Below, piece by piece: positions 16,162 to 25,274 of a DNA stretch of 64,000 bases. Source of the stretch: JAWXCE01 sp034440495. Its GTDB lineage: Bacteria; Pseudomonadota; Alphaproteobacteria; Rhizobiales; Rhodomicrobiaceae. The position numbers and the translations under genes are program-made. Below the pieces are notes generated by a model. The model did not search any database and was not told the origin of the DNA. It worked only from the letters and a program-made list of their open reading frames with translations. Each line of letters opens with the position of its first letter. Position 1 is the stretch's first letter. The stretch covers positions 1 through 64,000 of the forward strand of contig JAWXCE010000022.1 in the NCBI GenBank assembly GCA_034440495.1. The letters are read 5' to 3'.

Positions 16162-18411
16162 TTAACCATTGAAGCCAACAAGGCCGAACCACCCGTCTCG
16201 CGGAAATCCTTTGGGCGCAGGCTGCCCCCCCGAGGCGCGCGCGCCGTCGTAATCTGACCATTCCATAAAAGCGCGCACCCTACCCGATGCATCAGACCAA
16301 GCAAGCCCCGCCTGCCTCGCGAACACCTGCGCGTCGGCCAGCCCGCCCTCTTTGTATTTCTGCAACCGCACGCCTTTGCCCCGCGTCATCTCAGAGAGTT
16401 CGGCAAGCGGGAAAACGAGCAGCTTGCGATTTGTCCCCACTACGGCGACCATATCCCCGCTGGCGGGCGCGCACACCGCCGCTACGTCCGGCGCCTCGAC
16501 ATTGAGCACCTGTTTGCCCTTGCGGGTGGATGCGATGACCTCATCCTCCAGCACGACAAAGCCGTTACCCAGCTTGGACGCGACGAGCAGTTTCCGGCTT
16601 GGCTTGTGCGCGAAGATTTCCAGGATTTCGCCCTCTTCCTCGATGTCGATCATGAGACGGAGGGGCTCGCCCTGCCCGCGCCCGCCGGGAAGGTTTGCGG
16701 CGTCGAGTGTATAAAATTTTCCGTTTGTTGCAAACAGCACGAGCTTATCGGCGGTGGTCGTGCGGATCGCCCGCTTCAGCCCGTCGCCCGTTTTGAACGG
16801 CACTTTGCTCAGGTCTTCCGGATGACCCTTCAGCGAACGGATCCAGCCTTTTTCAGAAAGGATCACCGTGACCGGCTCTTTCTCGATAAAGCTCTGCTCT
16901 ACGCTCGCGTCGATCTCCGGCATGTCGTCGAATTGCGAGCGGCGGCGGCCGATCGCCGTCCCCTTGCCAAAGCGGGTTTTCAGTTCGCGGATCTCCCCAC
17001 CAATGCGCTCCCATTGCTTTTCGTCCGACGCGAGCAGCGCCTGCAACTCCGTGCGCTCCTTGTTCAGCGCGTCGTTCTCCGTGCGGATTTCCATTTCCTC
17101 AAGTTTGCGCAAACTCCGCAAACGCATGTTGAGGATGGCCTCGGCCTGCACCTCGGACAGCTTGAACGCGTTCATCAGCGCGGGCTTCGGCTCGTCCTCC
17201 TGCCGTATGATGCGGATGACCTCATCCAGGTTAAGGTAGGCGATGAGGTAGCCGCCCAGCACCTCCAGCCGGTGCTCGATCTTGGCAAGACGGTGGCGCG
17301 AACGCCGCCCCAGCACGTTGCGGCGGTGCGCTAGCCACTCATTCAAAAGCGCGCCCAGTCCCATCACCTGCGGCACGCGGCCCCCGCTCAACACGTTCAT
17401 GTTGAGCGGGAAGCGCACCTCAAGCTCGGTGAGCTTAAAGAGTTGCTCCATCATCATCGCGTTATCAACGGCGCGGGTTTTTGGCTCGATGACAACACGG
17501 ATATCCTCGGCGGACTGGTCGTCAATGTCGCCGACAAGCGGCAGCTTTTTCAGCTCCATCAGCTCAGCAATTTTCTCGATCAGCCGCGATTTCTGCACCT
17601 GATATGGAATCTCCGTAACGATGATCTGATAGCCGCCGCGCCCGGTCTCCTCCCGCCGCCATTTCGCCCGCAGCCGGAAGCCGCCGCGCCCGGTCCTATA
17701 CGCCTCGATAATCTGCGCGCGCTCCTCCACGATCACGCCGCCGGTCGGGAAATCCGGGCCGGGCACAAAATCGATCAGCTTGTCCGCGCCCGCGTTCGGG
17801 TTTTTGATGAGATAAAGCGCGGCGTCGCACAATTCGTCCAAATTGTGCGGAGGAATCGATGTCGCCATGCCCACCGCGATGCCGGACGAGCCGTTCGCCA
17901 GAAGGTTCGGAAAGTTGGACGGGAGCACCACCGGCTCCGAGTTCTCCCCGTCATAGGTGTCGCGAAATTCGACCGTATCCTCGTCAATGCCCTCCAGCAG
18001 GCTTGCGGCTATCAACGTAAGCTTGGCCTCGGTGTAGCGCATCGCGGCCGCGTTATCGCCGTCGATATTGCCAAAATTGCCCTGCCCGTCGATCAGCGGA
18101 TAGCGCTGCGCAAAATCCTGCGCAAGTCGAACTAGCGCGTCGTAAATCGACTGGTCGCCATGCGGATGGAACATGCCGATCACGTCGCCGACGACGCGCG
18201 CCGATTTTTTGAAACCGCCTGCAGGGTCGAGCTTTAACTGCCGCATGGCGTAGAGCACGCGCCGGTGCACAGGCTTGAGGCCGTCGCGCGCGTCCGGCAA
18301 AGCCCGCCCCATGATGGTAGATAGCGCATAGGCGAGATAGCGGCTCTCCAGCGCGTCCCGCAAATTCACCGGCTCGATGCCGGAGCTATCAAGAATTGTT
18401 TCATCGGTCAT
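16162..18411 (-). CDS. parC: DNA topoisomerase IV subunit A
   Basis: ParC is the DNA-cutting subunit of topoisomerase IV, which unlinks daughter chromosomes. The 749-residue protein has the opening YLAYALSTIMGRALPDARDG, the helix HPHGDQSIYDALV, and the catalytic Tyr126 in AAAMRYTEAK. A shortened C-terminal beta-pinwheel (after about residue 500) marks it as ParC, not GyrA. The position equal to E. coli Ser80 is Gln here and that equal to Glu84 is Asp, a pattern I believe is common in alphaproteobacterial ParC and not a resistance mutation as such. parE is not in the window. Confidence 0.93.
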   Translation of the reverse strand: MTDETILDSSGIEPVNLRDALESRYLAYALSTIMGRALPDARDGLKPVHRRVLYAMRQLKLDPAGGFKKSARVVGDVIGMFHPHGDQSIYDALVRLAQDFAQRYPLIDGQGNFGNIDGDNAAAMRYTEAKLTLIAASLLEGIDEDTVEFRDTYDGENSEPVVLPSNFPNLLANGSSGIAVGMATSIPPHNLDELCDAALYLIKNPNAGADKLIDFVPGPDFPTGGVIVEERAQIIEAYRTGRGGFRLRAKWRREETGRGGYQIIVTEIPYQVQKSRLIEKIAELMELKKLPLVGDIDDQSAEDIRVVIEPKTRAVDNAMMMEQLFKLTELEVRFPLNMNVLSGGRVPQVMGLGALLNEWLAHRRNVLGRRSRHRLAKIEHRLEVLGGYLIAYLNLDEVIRIIRQEDEPKPALMNAFKLSEVQAEAILNMRLRSLRKLEEMEIRTENDALNKERTELQALLASDEKQWERIGGEIRELKTRFGKGTAIGRRRSQFDDMPEIDASVEQSFIEKEPVTVILSEKGWIRSLKGHPEDLSKVPFKTGDGLKRAIRTTTADKLVLFATNGKFYTLDAANLPGGRGQGEPLRLMIDIEEEGEILEIFAHKPSRKLLVASKLGNGFVVLEDEVIASTRKGKQVLNVEAPDVAAVCAPASGDMVAVVGTNRKLLVFPLAELSEMTRGKGVRLQKYKEGGLADAQVFARQAGLAWSDASGRVRAFMEWSDYDGARASGGQPAPKGFPRDGWFGLVGFNG

Positions 18412-18521
18412 GGATTATGCTTACTTCGCCGGGCGGCCGCGCTCAAGCCCGCCCGCACAGTTTTCATCATGCGATCCGGTGTGTTATAATTGCGACGAGA
18501 ACTTTTGTCAGGAAAAGCCCC

Positions 18522-18779
18522 ATGACCATAATGACCATCAGCTTGCCGGATGAGGTTAAAGAAGCATTCGACCGCGCTTTCGAAGGAGAGGATAAAAATG
18601 CAGTGGTAACGCAAATTCTGCAAAGAGCGATTCTGGAGAAGTCAGCCTCCGCAAATCGCTATGATAGAGAAACTATACCGACGAACGATTTGGTCGAAGA
18701 GTTCCGCAAACTTCGAGAGCGAATGCCATCTATCTCCCAAGACGAGATTCGTAGAATTCGCAATGAAGGCCGTCCGTGA
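18522..18779 (+). CDS. VapB-like antitoxin (intact)
   Basis: This 85-residue protein starts with a ribbon-helix-helix-like strand and helices (MTISLPDEVKEAFDRAFEGE) and ends with a charged, probably toxin-binding tail (DEIRRIRNEGRP). It overlaps the following PIN-domain gene by four bases, the classical antitoxin-first order. The start at 18522 has an AGGAAAAG site upstream. Such antitoxins neutralise the PIN RNase and repress their own operon as a complex. The partner toxin here is broken by a frameshift, so this gene may now only be a DNA-binding remnant. Confidence 0.8.
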   Translation: MTIMTISLPDEVKEAFDRAFEGEDKNAVVTQILQRAILEKSASANRYDRETIPTNDLVEEFRKLRERMPSISQDEIRRIRNEGRP

Positions 18780-19203
18780 ATTTGGTCGTAGACTCTAGCG
18801 TCGCAATCAAGTGGATCATGTCCGACGCCGTTGATGAGAACGATATCGACCGAGCTGTTAAAATACTATCAGCCTTATCTTCAGGACATGTAATTTTATA
18901 TCAACCATCGCACTGGATTGTGGAGGTTATGTCTGTAATTGCGCGAAAAGCGCCCGACAAAATTTCGCCAACGTGTGCGCTTTTGCATCGAACGCCTCAT
19001 ACTCTCGTCGCGAAACCGGAAACTTATGTTCATGCCGCAACGATTGCTGCGCGGTTAAAGCATCACATGTTCGACACACGCTTTATCACGCCGTCGCGCT
19101 CGAAAAGGGTGCTACCTTTGTGACAGCGGATGAAGCGTATTTCGCCAAGGCAAGGCATCTCGGCGCCATTCAGCTTCTCGCCAATCACTCGACAGGCCGC
19201 TAG
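18776..19203 (+). pseudogene. VapC-type PIN-domain toxin broken by a 2-bp frameshift
   Basis: The first frame encodes MNLVVDSSVAIKWIMSDAVD and runs through HWIVEVMSVIARKAP to RLKHHMFDT. The remaining conserved part (LYHAVALEKGATFVTADEAYF, ending LANHSTGR) continues in another frame. The break falls in a CA repeat at 19073-19079, where removing two bases restores one continuous PIN protein of about 141 residues. The acidic residues Asp6, Glu50, the Asp of FDT and the Asp of TADEAY are all present, but on both sides of the break. It overlaps its intact antitoxin by four bases. The frameshifted product lacks the last catalytic acid. Confidence 0.88.
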
Positions 19204-19365
19204 CTCCTTGACGCCAGCATATTGCTAATCTCTGTTCAGCGTTGCCTACATACTTGTGTGCATTTGACGGATGGATGGCGTGGGCTTAAGAAAGACGCGG
19301 GTCAACTCGCATTAACCACAACCGATTCTTCCAGCCATGGAGCGGCGTCCCCGCCGTTGCAGCGT

Positions 19366-22300
19366 ATGAAACTCAAGGACTTGCTGGGAGCCCCGCCAGA
19401 GGGCGAGGATTGGAGCGATGTTACGGTCACCGGCGTTACCGCTGATAGCCGTGAGGTCAAGCCGGGCTATCTGTTCGCCGCGATGCCGGGCGTCAAGGCG
19501 GATGGCATGAAATTCATTCGCCACGCTATCGAAAAGGGGGCCTCGGCGATTTTGATAGCAGACAGCGCCGCGCAAACCTCGAACGGGGCGACACAATATA
19601 TTCGCGATGCAAACCCAAGGCGCCGGTTCGCACTTATAGCGGGCAAATTTTACGACCGTCAGCCCGAGACTGTTGTTGCGGTGACGGGCACGAACGGCAA
19701 AACCTCCGTCGCCTCGTTCGTTCGCCAGATTTGGGAAAAGCTGGGGCGTAAAGCCGCAAGCCTCGGCACGGTTGGCTTGGTGTCGCCACTTGGCGAAAAG
19801 CCGCTCGATCATACGACCCCTGATCCGGCGGCGCTGCACGCCATGCTCGCCGAACTAGCAGACGGCGGCGTCCATTCGCTGGCGCTGGAGGCCTCCAGCC
19901 ATGGTCTTGAGCAGCACCGCCTCGACGGCGTCAAAATCACGGCGGCGGCGTTCACCAACATCACCCGCGACCACCTGGACTACCACAAGGAGTTTGCCGC
20001 GTATTTTCAGGCCAAGCTGCGCCTGTTCGAGCTATTGCCGCCCGGCGCGCCTGCGGTTATCAACGCCGATCAGCTTGAATCGGCCGAAATCGCTGGAGCT
20101 GCGGACGCCCGGCGGCTCGATGTATTCACCGTTGGCCGCCTTGGCGCAGGCATTAAGCTTGTAAGCATAGGGCAGGACGGATTGAGCCAGCGCCTCACCG
20201 TTCGGCACGCGGGCAAAACCTACAAAACACTGCTGCCGTTAGCGGGCGATTTTCAGGCGTCAAACGCGCTTGTCGCGGCGGGGATTGCGCTGAAAACGGG
20301 CGGCGATCCGAACGCGGTGTTTGCGGCGCTCGAAACGTTGCAGGGCGCAAAAGGCCGTTTGGAACTGGCCGGGCGAACGGCGAAGGGCGCGCCCGTGTTC
20401 ATCGATTATGCGCATACGCCGGACGCGCTCGAAAAAGCGCTGCAAACCCTCCGGCCCTACACAACGGGCAAACTCGCCGTCGTTTTCGGTTGCGGCGGCG
20501 ACCGTGACCGGGGCAAACGCCCGCAGATGGGCGCCATCGCCTCACGCCTCGCGGACGTGGTTTATGTGACGGATGATAATCCGCGCAGCGAAGACCCCGG
20601 TTCAATCCGCGCCGCCATTCTCGCGGAGTCGCCGCGCGCGCGGGAGGTGGGCGACCGGATGCAGGCTATCGCTGAGGCCGTGGCGGCGCTGGGCGTGGGA
20701 GATGCGCTCCTCGTCGCTGGAAAGGGGCATGAGACCGGGCAAATTGTAGGCGCGGAAATCATACCATATTCGGATCATGAGGCCGTAAGGACGGTGCTTG
20801 CCGCCACCGCACCCTATAAAGAGGCGTCTCCCGCCCAGCCAGAAGTTGCGGAGGCGCCTGCCGTGCTTCTTAATAACGCGGTTGCAACCGCTATCCTCCC
20901 TACTATTGCCGATGATGCTGACATTGAGCAGGCAAGCGCTACCGTTGCGAAACCCGGTGAAAGCTCAGAACCCCCCGCTTCCGTTTCTGAACCAATCACG
21001 GGTGAACCTCCTGCCACGGCGCCAGACGCTCTTCCGGTTGAAACGGAGGAAGAAAATTCAGACGCTGTCGAGACTTCTACAACCTCCATAGACACTATCG
21101 CGCTGCAGCCAGTGGATGAGCAACAATCCGAACCAGTTTTACCAGTTGCGAAGGATATTGCTGTTCCCCCCGTTGCAACGGAAACCGCCAAAGAAGGAGG
21201 CGTCGAGGGCGGCGCCACCTCTGATGTGAGCGATGCTCAGATGCAGGCGGTATCCGATCCGTTTTCAACGTCCAGTGGCGAGATCAGTCGCGAAGGCGAC
21301 TCCCCGGATGACAAGAGTCACTTGCTGTGGGCGTTTACCGATATCCTCAGCGCGACAAAAGGAAGCCCTCAAGGCGCGCGGCCTGAATTCGCAACCGGGG
21401 TTTCCATTGACAGCCGCACGCTGGCTCCAGGCGATCTATTCGTAGCAATCAAAGGCGAGCGCATGGACGGCCATGATTATGTGACCCAGGTTTTACGCCA
21501 GGACGCTGCTATGGCCATCGTCTCCAAGGATTATTTTGGCGCGGCGGGGCCGCTGGTGCGCGTGCCCGATCCGCTGGAGGCTCTGATTGCGCTCGGCCAA
21601 GCGGCGCGCGGCCGAACGGATGCTAAAATCATCGCCGTGACGGGCAGCGTCGGGAAAACCAGCAGCAAGGAAATGCTTCGTCTGGCGCTTAGGGTGCAGG
21701 GCGCAGCCCATGCGTCTGAAAAATCATATAACAATCTTTGGGGCGTGCCGTTATCTCTTGCACGCATGCCCCAAGATTCGAAATTCGGCATTTTTGAAAT
21801 TGGCATGAACCACTCTGGCGAGATTGCGCCGCTCACGCGCATGGTGCGCCCGCACATCGCGATTGTGACAAATGTGGCTCCTGTACACCTGGAGTTTTTC
21901 TCCGGAGTTGACGCCATCGCTGAAGCGAAAGCTGAAATTTTTCAAGGTCTGGAGCCGGATGGCGTTGCGATCATCAATCGCGACCTCTCGCAATTTGGCA
22001 TTCTGGAACTGCGCGCCATGCAGTCAAACGCCGCACGCATCGTGACTTTCGGCGAACACTTCTCAGCCGATGCGCGGCTTGTGACGATTGATCTGTTGCA
22101 AGACCGCTCCCGCATCACGGCGAATATTTTCGGGCAAACCGTGGTATATGATCTGGGCGCGCCGGGGCGTCACCTGGCGATGAATTCGCTCGCCGTGCTT
22201 TGCGCCATCCAATCTGCAGGGGGAAATATCGATCTTGCGGCGGCAAGTCTTGCGGCGTTTCAGACGCTAGAGGGACGCGGCGTCCAGACCCGGTTTGACA

Positions 22301-22752
22301 TTGCAGGCGGCGCGGTGCTGCTGATCGACGAAAGCTATAACGCCAATCCAGCCTCGATGAGCGCCGCCATCGCGGTGTTAGGGCAATTGCCGCGACCAGA
22401 GTTTAAGCGCCGCCTCGCCGTGCTCGGGGACATGTTGGAGTTGGGCCACGCCTCACCAAAACTGCATGCAGACCTAGCCCAGACCATTGACGCGGCGGAC
22501 GTAGATGTTGTGTTTGCCTGCGGGCCGCACATGCGGTCGCTGTTCGATACGCTTCCAGCGGCGAAACGCGGCGCCTACGCGGAAACGGCTGCGGAACTGA
22601 AATCTGCGCTGTTAAGCGCGGTCGAATCGGGCGACGCCGTCATGGTGAAGGGTTCGCTTGGAAGCAAAACCGGGCTGCTGGTTACTGCCCTGAAAAACGA
22701 TCTAAGCGCGCGCGCCCGGCAAAGCGGCCAGCGAGAAGTCCAAAAAGTTTAA
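19366..22752 (+). CDS. murEF: Fused MurE-MurF peptidoglycan ligase
   Basis: One uninterrupted 1128-codon gene encodes two consecutive cell-wall ligases. Residues 1-485 are MurE, which adds meso-diaminopimelate to UDP-MurNAc-L-Ala-D-Glu: ATP loop TGTNGKT at about 107 and the meso-DAP signature DNPR at about 404. Residues 652-1128 are MurF, which adds D-Ala-D-Ala: substrate-binding SIDSRTLAPGDLFVA and ATP loop TGSVGKT at about 759. Between them lies a linker of about 165 residues rich in Ala, Pro, Glu, Thr and Val, probably disordered. ATG 19366 (MKLKDLL) gives the normal MurE N-terminus. mraY follows after 14 bp. The usual upstream ftsI is absent. Confidence 0.92.
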   Translation: MKLKDLLGAPPEGEDWSDVTVTGVTADSREVKPGYLFAAMPGVKADGMKFIRHAIEKGASAILIADSAAQTSNGATQYIRDANPRRRFALIAGKFYDRQPETVVAVTGTNGKTSVASFVRQIWEKLGRKAASLGTVGLVSPLGEKPLDHTTPDPAALHAMLAELADGGVHSLALEASSHGLEQHRLDGVKITAAAFTNITRDHLDYHKEFAAYFQAKLRLFELLPPGAPAVINADQLESAEIAGAADARRLDVFTVGRLGAGIKLVSIGQDGLSQRLTVRHAGKTYKTLLPLAGDFQASNALVAAGIALKTGGDPNAVFAALETLQGAKGRLELAGRTAKGAPVFIDYAHTPDALEKALQTLRPYTTGKLAVVFGCGGDRDRGKRPQMGAIASRLADVVYVTDDNPRSEDPGSIRAAILAESPRAREVGDRMQAIAEAVAALGVGDALLVAGKGHETGQIVGAEIIPYSDHEAVRTVLAATAPYKEASPAQPEVAEAPAVLLNNAVATAILPTIADDADIEQASATVAKPGESSEPPASVSEPITGEPPATAPDALPVETEEENSDAVETSTTSIDTIALQPVDEQQSEPVLPVAKDIAVPPVATETAKEGGVEGGATSDVSDAQMQAVSDPFSTSSGEISREGDSPDDKSHLLWAFTDILSATKGSPQGARPEFATGVSIDSRTLAPGDLFVAIKGERMDGHDYVTQVLRQDAAMAIVSKDYFGAAGPLVRVPDPLEALIALGQAARGRTDAKIIAVTGSVGKTSSKEMLRLALRVQGAAHASEKSYNNLWGVPLSLARMPQDSKFGIFEIGMNHSGEIAPLTRMVRPHIAIVTNVAPVHLEFFSGVDAIAEAKAEIFQGLEPDGVAIINRDLSQFGILELRAMQSNAARIVTFGEHFSADARLVTIDLLQDRSRITANIFGQTVVYDLGAPGRHLAMNSLAVLCAIQSAGGNIDLAAASLAAFQTLEGRGVQTRFDIAGGAVLLIDESYNANPASMSAAIAVLGQLPRPEFKRRLAVLGDMLELGHASPKLHADLAQTIDAADVDVVFACGPHMRSLFDTLPAAKRGAYAETAAELKSALLSAVESGDAVMVKGSLGSKTGLLVTALKNDLSARARQSGQREVQKV

Positions 22753-22766
22753 GAGGCGCATTTCGC

Positions 22767-23855
22767 ATGCTCTATCTGCTGAATCAACACGCTGACGTTT
22801 GGCCTTTTCTGAACGTATTCCGCTATACCACTTTCCGCGCAGGCGGCGCCGTTATGACGGCCATGTTGGTGATTTTCGTCTTCGGCCCCAGCCTCATCAA
22901 CCTGCTGCGCGTGCGGCAAGGCAAAGGCCAACCGATTCGCACCGACGGCCCGCAGACGCATTTGCTCACGAAAAAAGGCACGCCGACCATGGGCGGGCTG
23001 ATGATCCTGCTGGGCGTCGGCGTCGCGACCATTTTGTGGGCGAACCTGTCAAATCAATATGTGTGGGTGGTGCTGGCCGTGACGCTGTCCTATGGCCTGA
23101 TTGGCTTTTACGATGATTTTCTGAAGGTTACGAAACGGTCTTCGGCGGGCTTCTCGGGCCGTTTCAAGCTCATCCTTGAAATTGGCATCGCGGCGGCGGC
23201 GGCTTACTCCGTTGCCGTCATAGGCGATCAGCCCTTCTCGACATCGATCTCGGTTCCTTTTTTCAAAGAAGTGCTGCTCGATCTGGGCATCATCTTCTTC
23301 ACCATATTTGGCGTGTTCGTCATCGCGGGCGCTGGCAACGCGGTGAACCTGACGGACGGGCTGGACGGCCTCGCCATCGTGCCGGTCATGATCGCCGCCG
23401 CCGCGTTCGGCATCATCGCTTACCTCGTCGGCAACAAGATTTTCTCGGATTATTTGCAAATCCATTACGTGGCCGGCTCAGGCGAACTGGCGGTCGTGTG
23501 CGCTGCGTTTATTGGCGCTGGCCTGGGCTTTTTATGGTTTAACGCGCCACCCGCGATGATTTTCATGGGCGACACCGGGAGCCTGGCGCTGGGTGGGGCG
23601 CTCGGCGCCATCGCGGTCGCTACCAAGCACGAGATCGTGCTCGGCATCATCGGCGGGCTGTTTGTGCTGGAGACGGTATCGGTTATCGTGCAGGTGGTGT
23701 CGTTCAAGTTGACTGGCAAGCGCGTGTTCCGAATGGCACCGCTACACCACCATTTTGAGCAAAAAGGGTGGGCTGAACCTACGGTTGTTGTCAGGTTCTG
23801 GATAATCGCTGTGGTTTTGGCTTTGATTGGTTTATCGACCCTCAAACTGCGTTAA
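22767..23855 (+). CDS. mraY: Phospho-N-acetylmuramoyl-pentapeptide transferase
   Basis: MraY transfers phospho-MurNAc-pentapeptide to undecaprenyl phosphate, making lipid I in the inner membrane. The 362-residue protein has about ten membrane segments. Family marks are KKGTPTMGGLMIL, the catalytic aspartates in LIGFYDDFLKV, NLTDGLDGLAI, and MGDTGSLALGG, and the closing RMAPLHHHFEQKGW. Length and start (MLYLLNQHADVWPFLNVFRY) are standard for proteobacteria. It follows murEF by 14 bp and precedes murD by 9 bp, in the normal dcw order. Confidence 0.96.
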   Translation: MLYLLNQHADVWPFLNVFRYTTFRAGGAVMTAMLVIFVFGPSLINLLRVRQGKGQPIRTDGPQTHLLTKKGTPTMGGLMILLGVGVATILWANLSNQYVWVVLAVTLSYGLIGFYDDFLKVTKRSSAGFSGRFKLILEIGIAAAAAYSVAVIGDQPFSTSISVPFFKEVLLDLGIIFFTIFGVFVIAGAGNAVNLTDGLDGLAIVPVMIAAAAFGIIAYLVGNKIFSDYLQIHYVAGSGELAVVCAAFIGAGLGFLWFNAPPAMIFMGDTGSLALGGALGAIAVATKHEIVLGIIGGLFVLETVSVIVQVVSFKLTGKRVFRMAPLHHHFEQKGWAEPTVVVRFWIIAVVLALIGLSTLKLR

Positions 23856-23864
23856 GCTGCGTCT

Positions 23865-25274
23865 ATGATTCCGATTCATGAATTTCACGGGCACAAGGTC
23901 GCCGTTTTCGGGCTGGGCATGTCCGGGCTTGCGTCCGCGCGCGCGCTAAGAGCAGGCAGCGCGGAAGTTACGGCTTGGGATGACAATGCTAGCGGCGTGG
24001 CGAAAGCTCGCATCGAGGGGCTGAACACCGAGGATTTGCGCGCCGCGGACTGGAGCGCGTTCTCCGCCCTTATCTTAGCGCCCGGGGTTCCCCTCACGCA
24101 TCCGGAGCCGCACTGGACGGTGGCGAAAGCGCGCGCGGCTGGCGTGGAAGTCATTGGTGATACGGAGCTGTTTTGCCGCGAAAGACGCCGCGTCGGATCG
24201 GTCGCGAAAATCGCCGCCATCACCGGCACCAACGGCAAATCCACCACGGCCGCACTCACAGCGCACATCCTCAAACAGGCTGGCCGCCGCGTGGCGCTAG
24301 GCGGCAATATCGGCGTTGCCGCGCTCGACCTGCCGCCGTTCTCGGACGACATGCATTATGTGCTTGAGTATTCCTCCTATCAGATCGATCTCACGCCTAC
24401 GCTGGATGCGACCGCCGCCGCGCTGTTAAACGTCACGCCCGATCACCTTGACCGCCACGGCACGCTCGCGCAATATGCTGCGGTGAAAGCGCGCATATTT
24501 GCAAGGTTGGGCGCTGAAGCAACAGCAGTGATCGGCGTGGACGATCCGATCTCGGCGGCAATCGCCGAGGGTCTAAACATCCCCGCCATTATCCGTCGAA
24601 TATCTTGCGCGCGCCACGTAGAAAGTGGGGTTTTCGCCCGCGGCGCGCAGCTTTTCGAGACGCGCGGCGGGGTTGGCCAGGAGCCGGTGAGCATCAAGGA
24701 CGTAGGCTCTTTGCGCGGCGTTCACAACTGGCAGAACGCGGCCGCCGCGTTCGCGCTGTGTCGCGGGCTTGGGCTGTCGCGCAAGGAAATCGCCGAGGGT
24801 TTGCGCAGCTTCCCCGGCCTTGCGCATCGCATGCAGGAAGTGGGGCGCGTTGGCCGCGTGCTATTCGTGAATGACTCGAAGGCGACAAATGTGGACGCTA
24901 CATCAAAAGCGCTCGCTTCGTTCGACGATATTTACTGGATTGCGGGTGGGCGCGCGAAAGAAGGCGGTCTCGCCGGGCTAGAGCCGTTTTTTCCAAAAAT
25001 CGCCAAAGCTTATCTGATCGGCGAGGCTGAGGCGGAATTTGCACATGCGCTTGACGACGCGGTCGACACTGTCAGATGCGGCGGGCTGGAGGCGGCGGTC
25101 GCCCGTGCCGCGCTCGATGCAGAGGATGCGGGCGGGGCCAACGCCGTTGTGCTGCTCTCGCCCGCTTGCGCATCTTTCGATCACTATCCGAACTTTATGG
25201 CGCGCGGCGATCACTTTCGTAGCCTTGTCGCGAGGTTGCCGGGGGCGGAGATGCGCGAGGCGTTCACCGCATGA
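23865..25274 (+). CDS. murD: UDP-N-acetylmuramoyl-L-alanine-D-glutamate ligase
   Basis: MurD adds D-glutamate to UDP-MurNAc-L-alanine in the cytoplasm. The 469-residue protein has the N-terminal UMA-binding domain (VAVFGLGMSGLASARAL), the ATP loop ITGTNGKSTTAAL near residue 120, the central ligase domain with NVTPDHLDRH, and the C-terminal domain with FVNDSKATNVDAT and IAGGRAKEGGL. Its stop overlaps the ftsW start by four bases (ATGA), so both are co-translated. Confidence 0.95.
   Translation: MIPIHEFHGHKVAVFGLGMSGLASARALRAGSAEVTAWDDNASGVAKARIEGLNTEDLRAADWSAFSALILAPGVPLTHPEPHWTVAKARAAGVEVIGDTELFCRERRRVGSVAKIAAITGTNGKSTTAALTAHILKQAGRRVALGGNIGVAALDLPPFSDDMHYVLEYSSYQIDLTPTLDATAAALLNVTPDHLDRHGTLAQYAAVKARIFARLGAEATAVIGVDDPISAAIAEGLNIPAIIRRISCARHVESGVFARGAQLFETRGGVGQEPVSIKDVGSLRGVHNWQNAAAAFALCRGLGLSRKEIAEGLRSFPGLAHRMQEVGRVGRVLFVNDSKATNVDATSKALASFDDIYWIAGGRAKEGGLAGLEPFFPKIAKAYLIGEAEAEFAHALDDAVDTVRCGGLEAAVARAALDAEDAGGANAVVLLSPACASFDHYPNFMARGDHFRSLVARLPGAEMREAFTA

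Noticed and set aside
16606..18135. Two open frames of about 230-240 codons on the plus strand
   Set aside because: Antisense to parC, compositionally biased and without ribosome binding sites.
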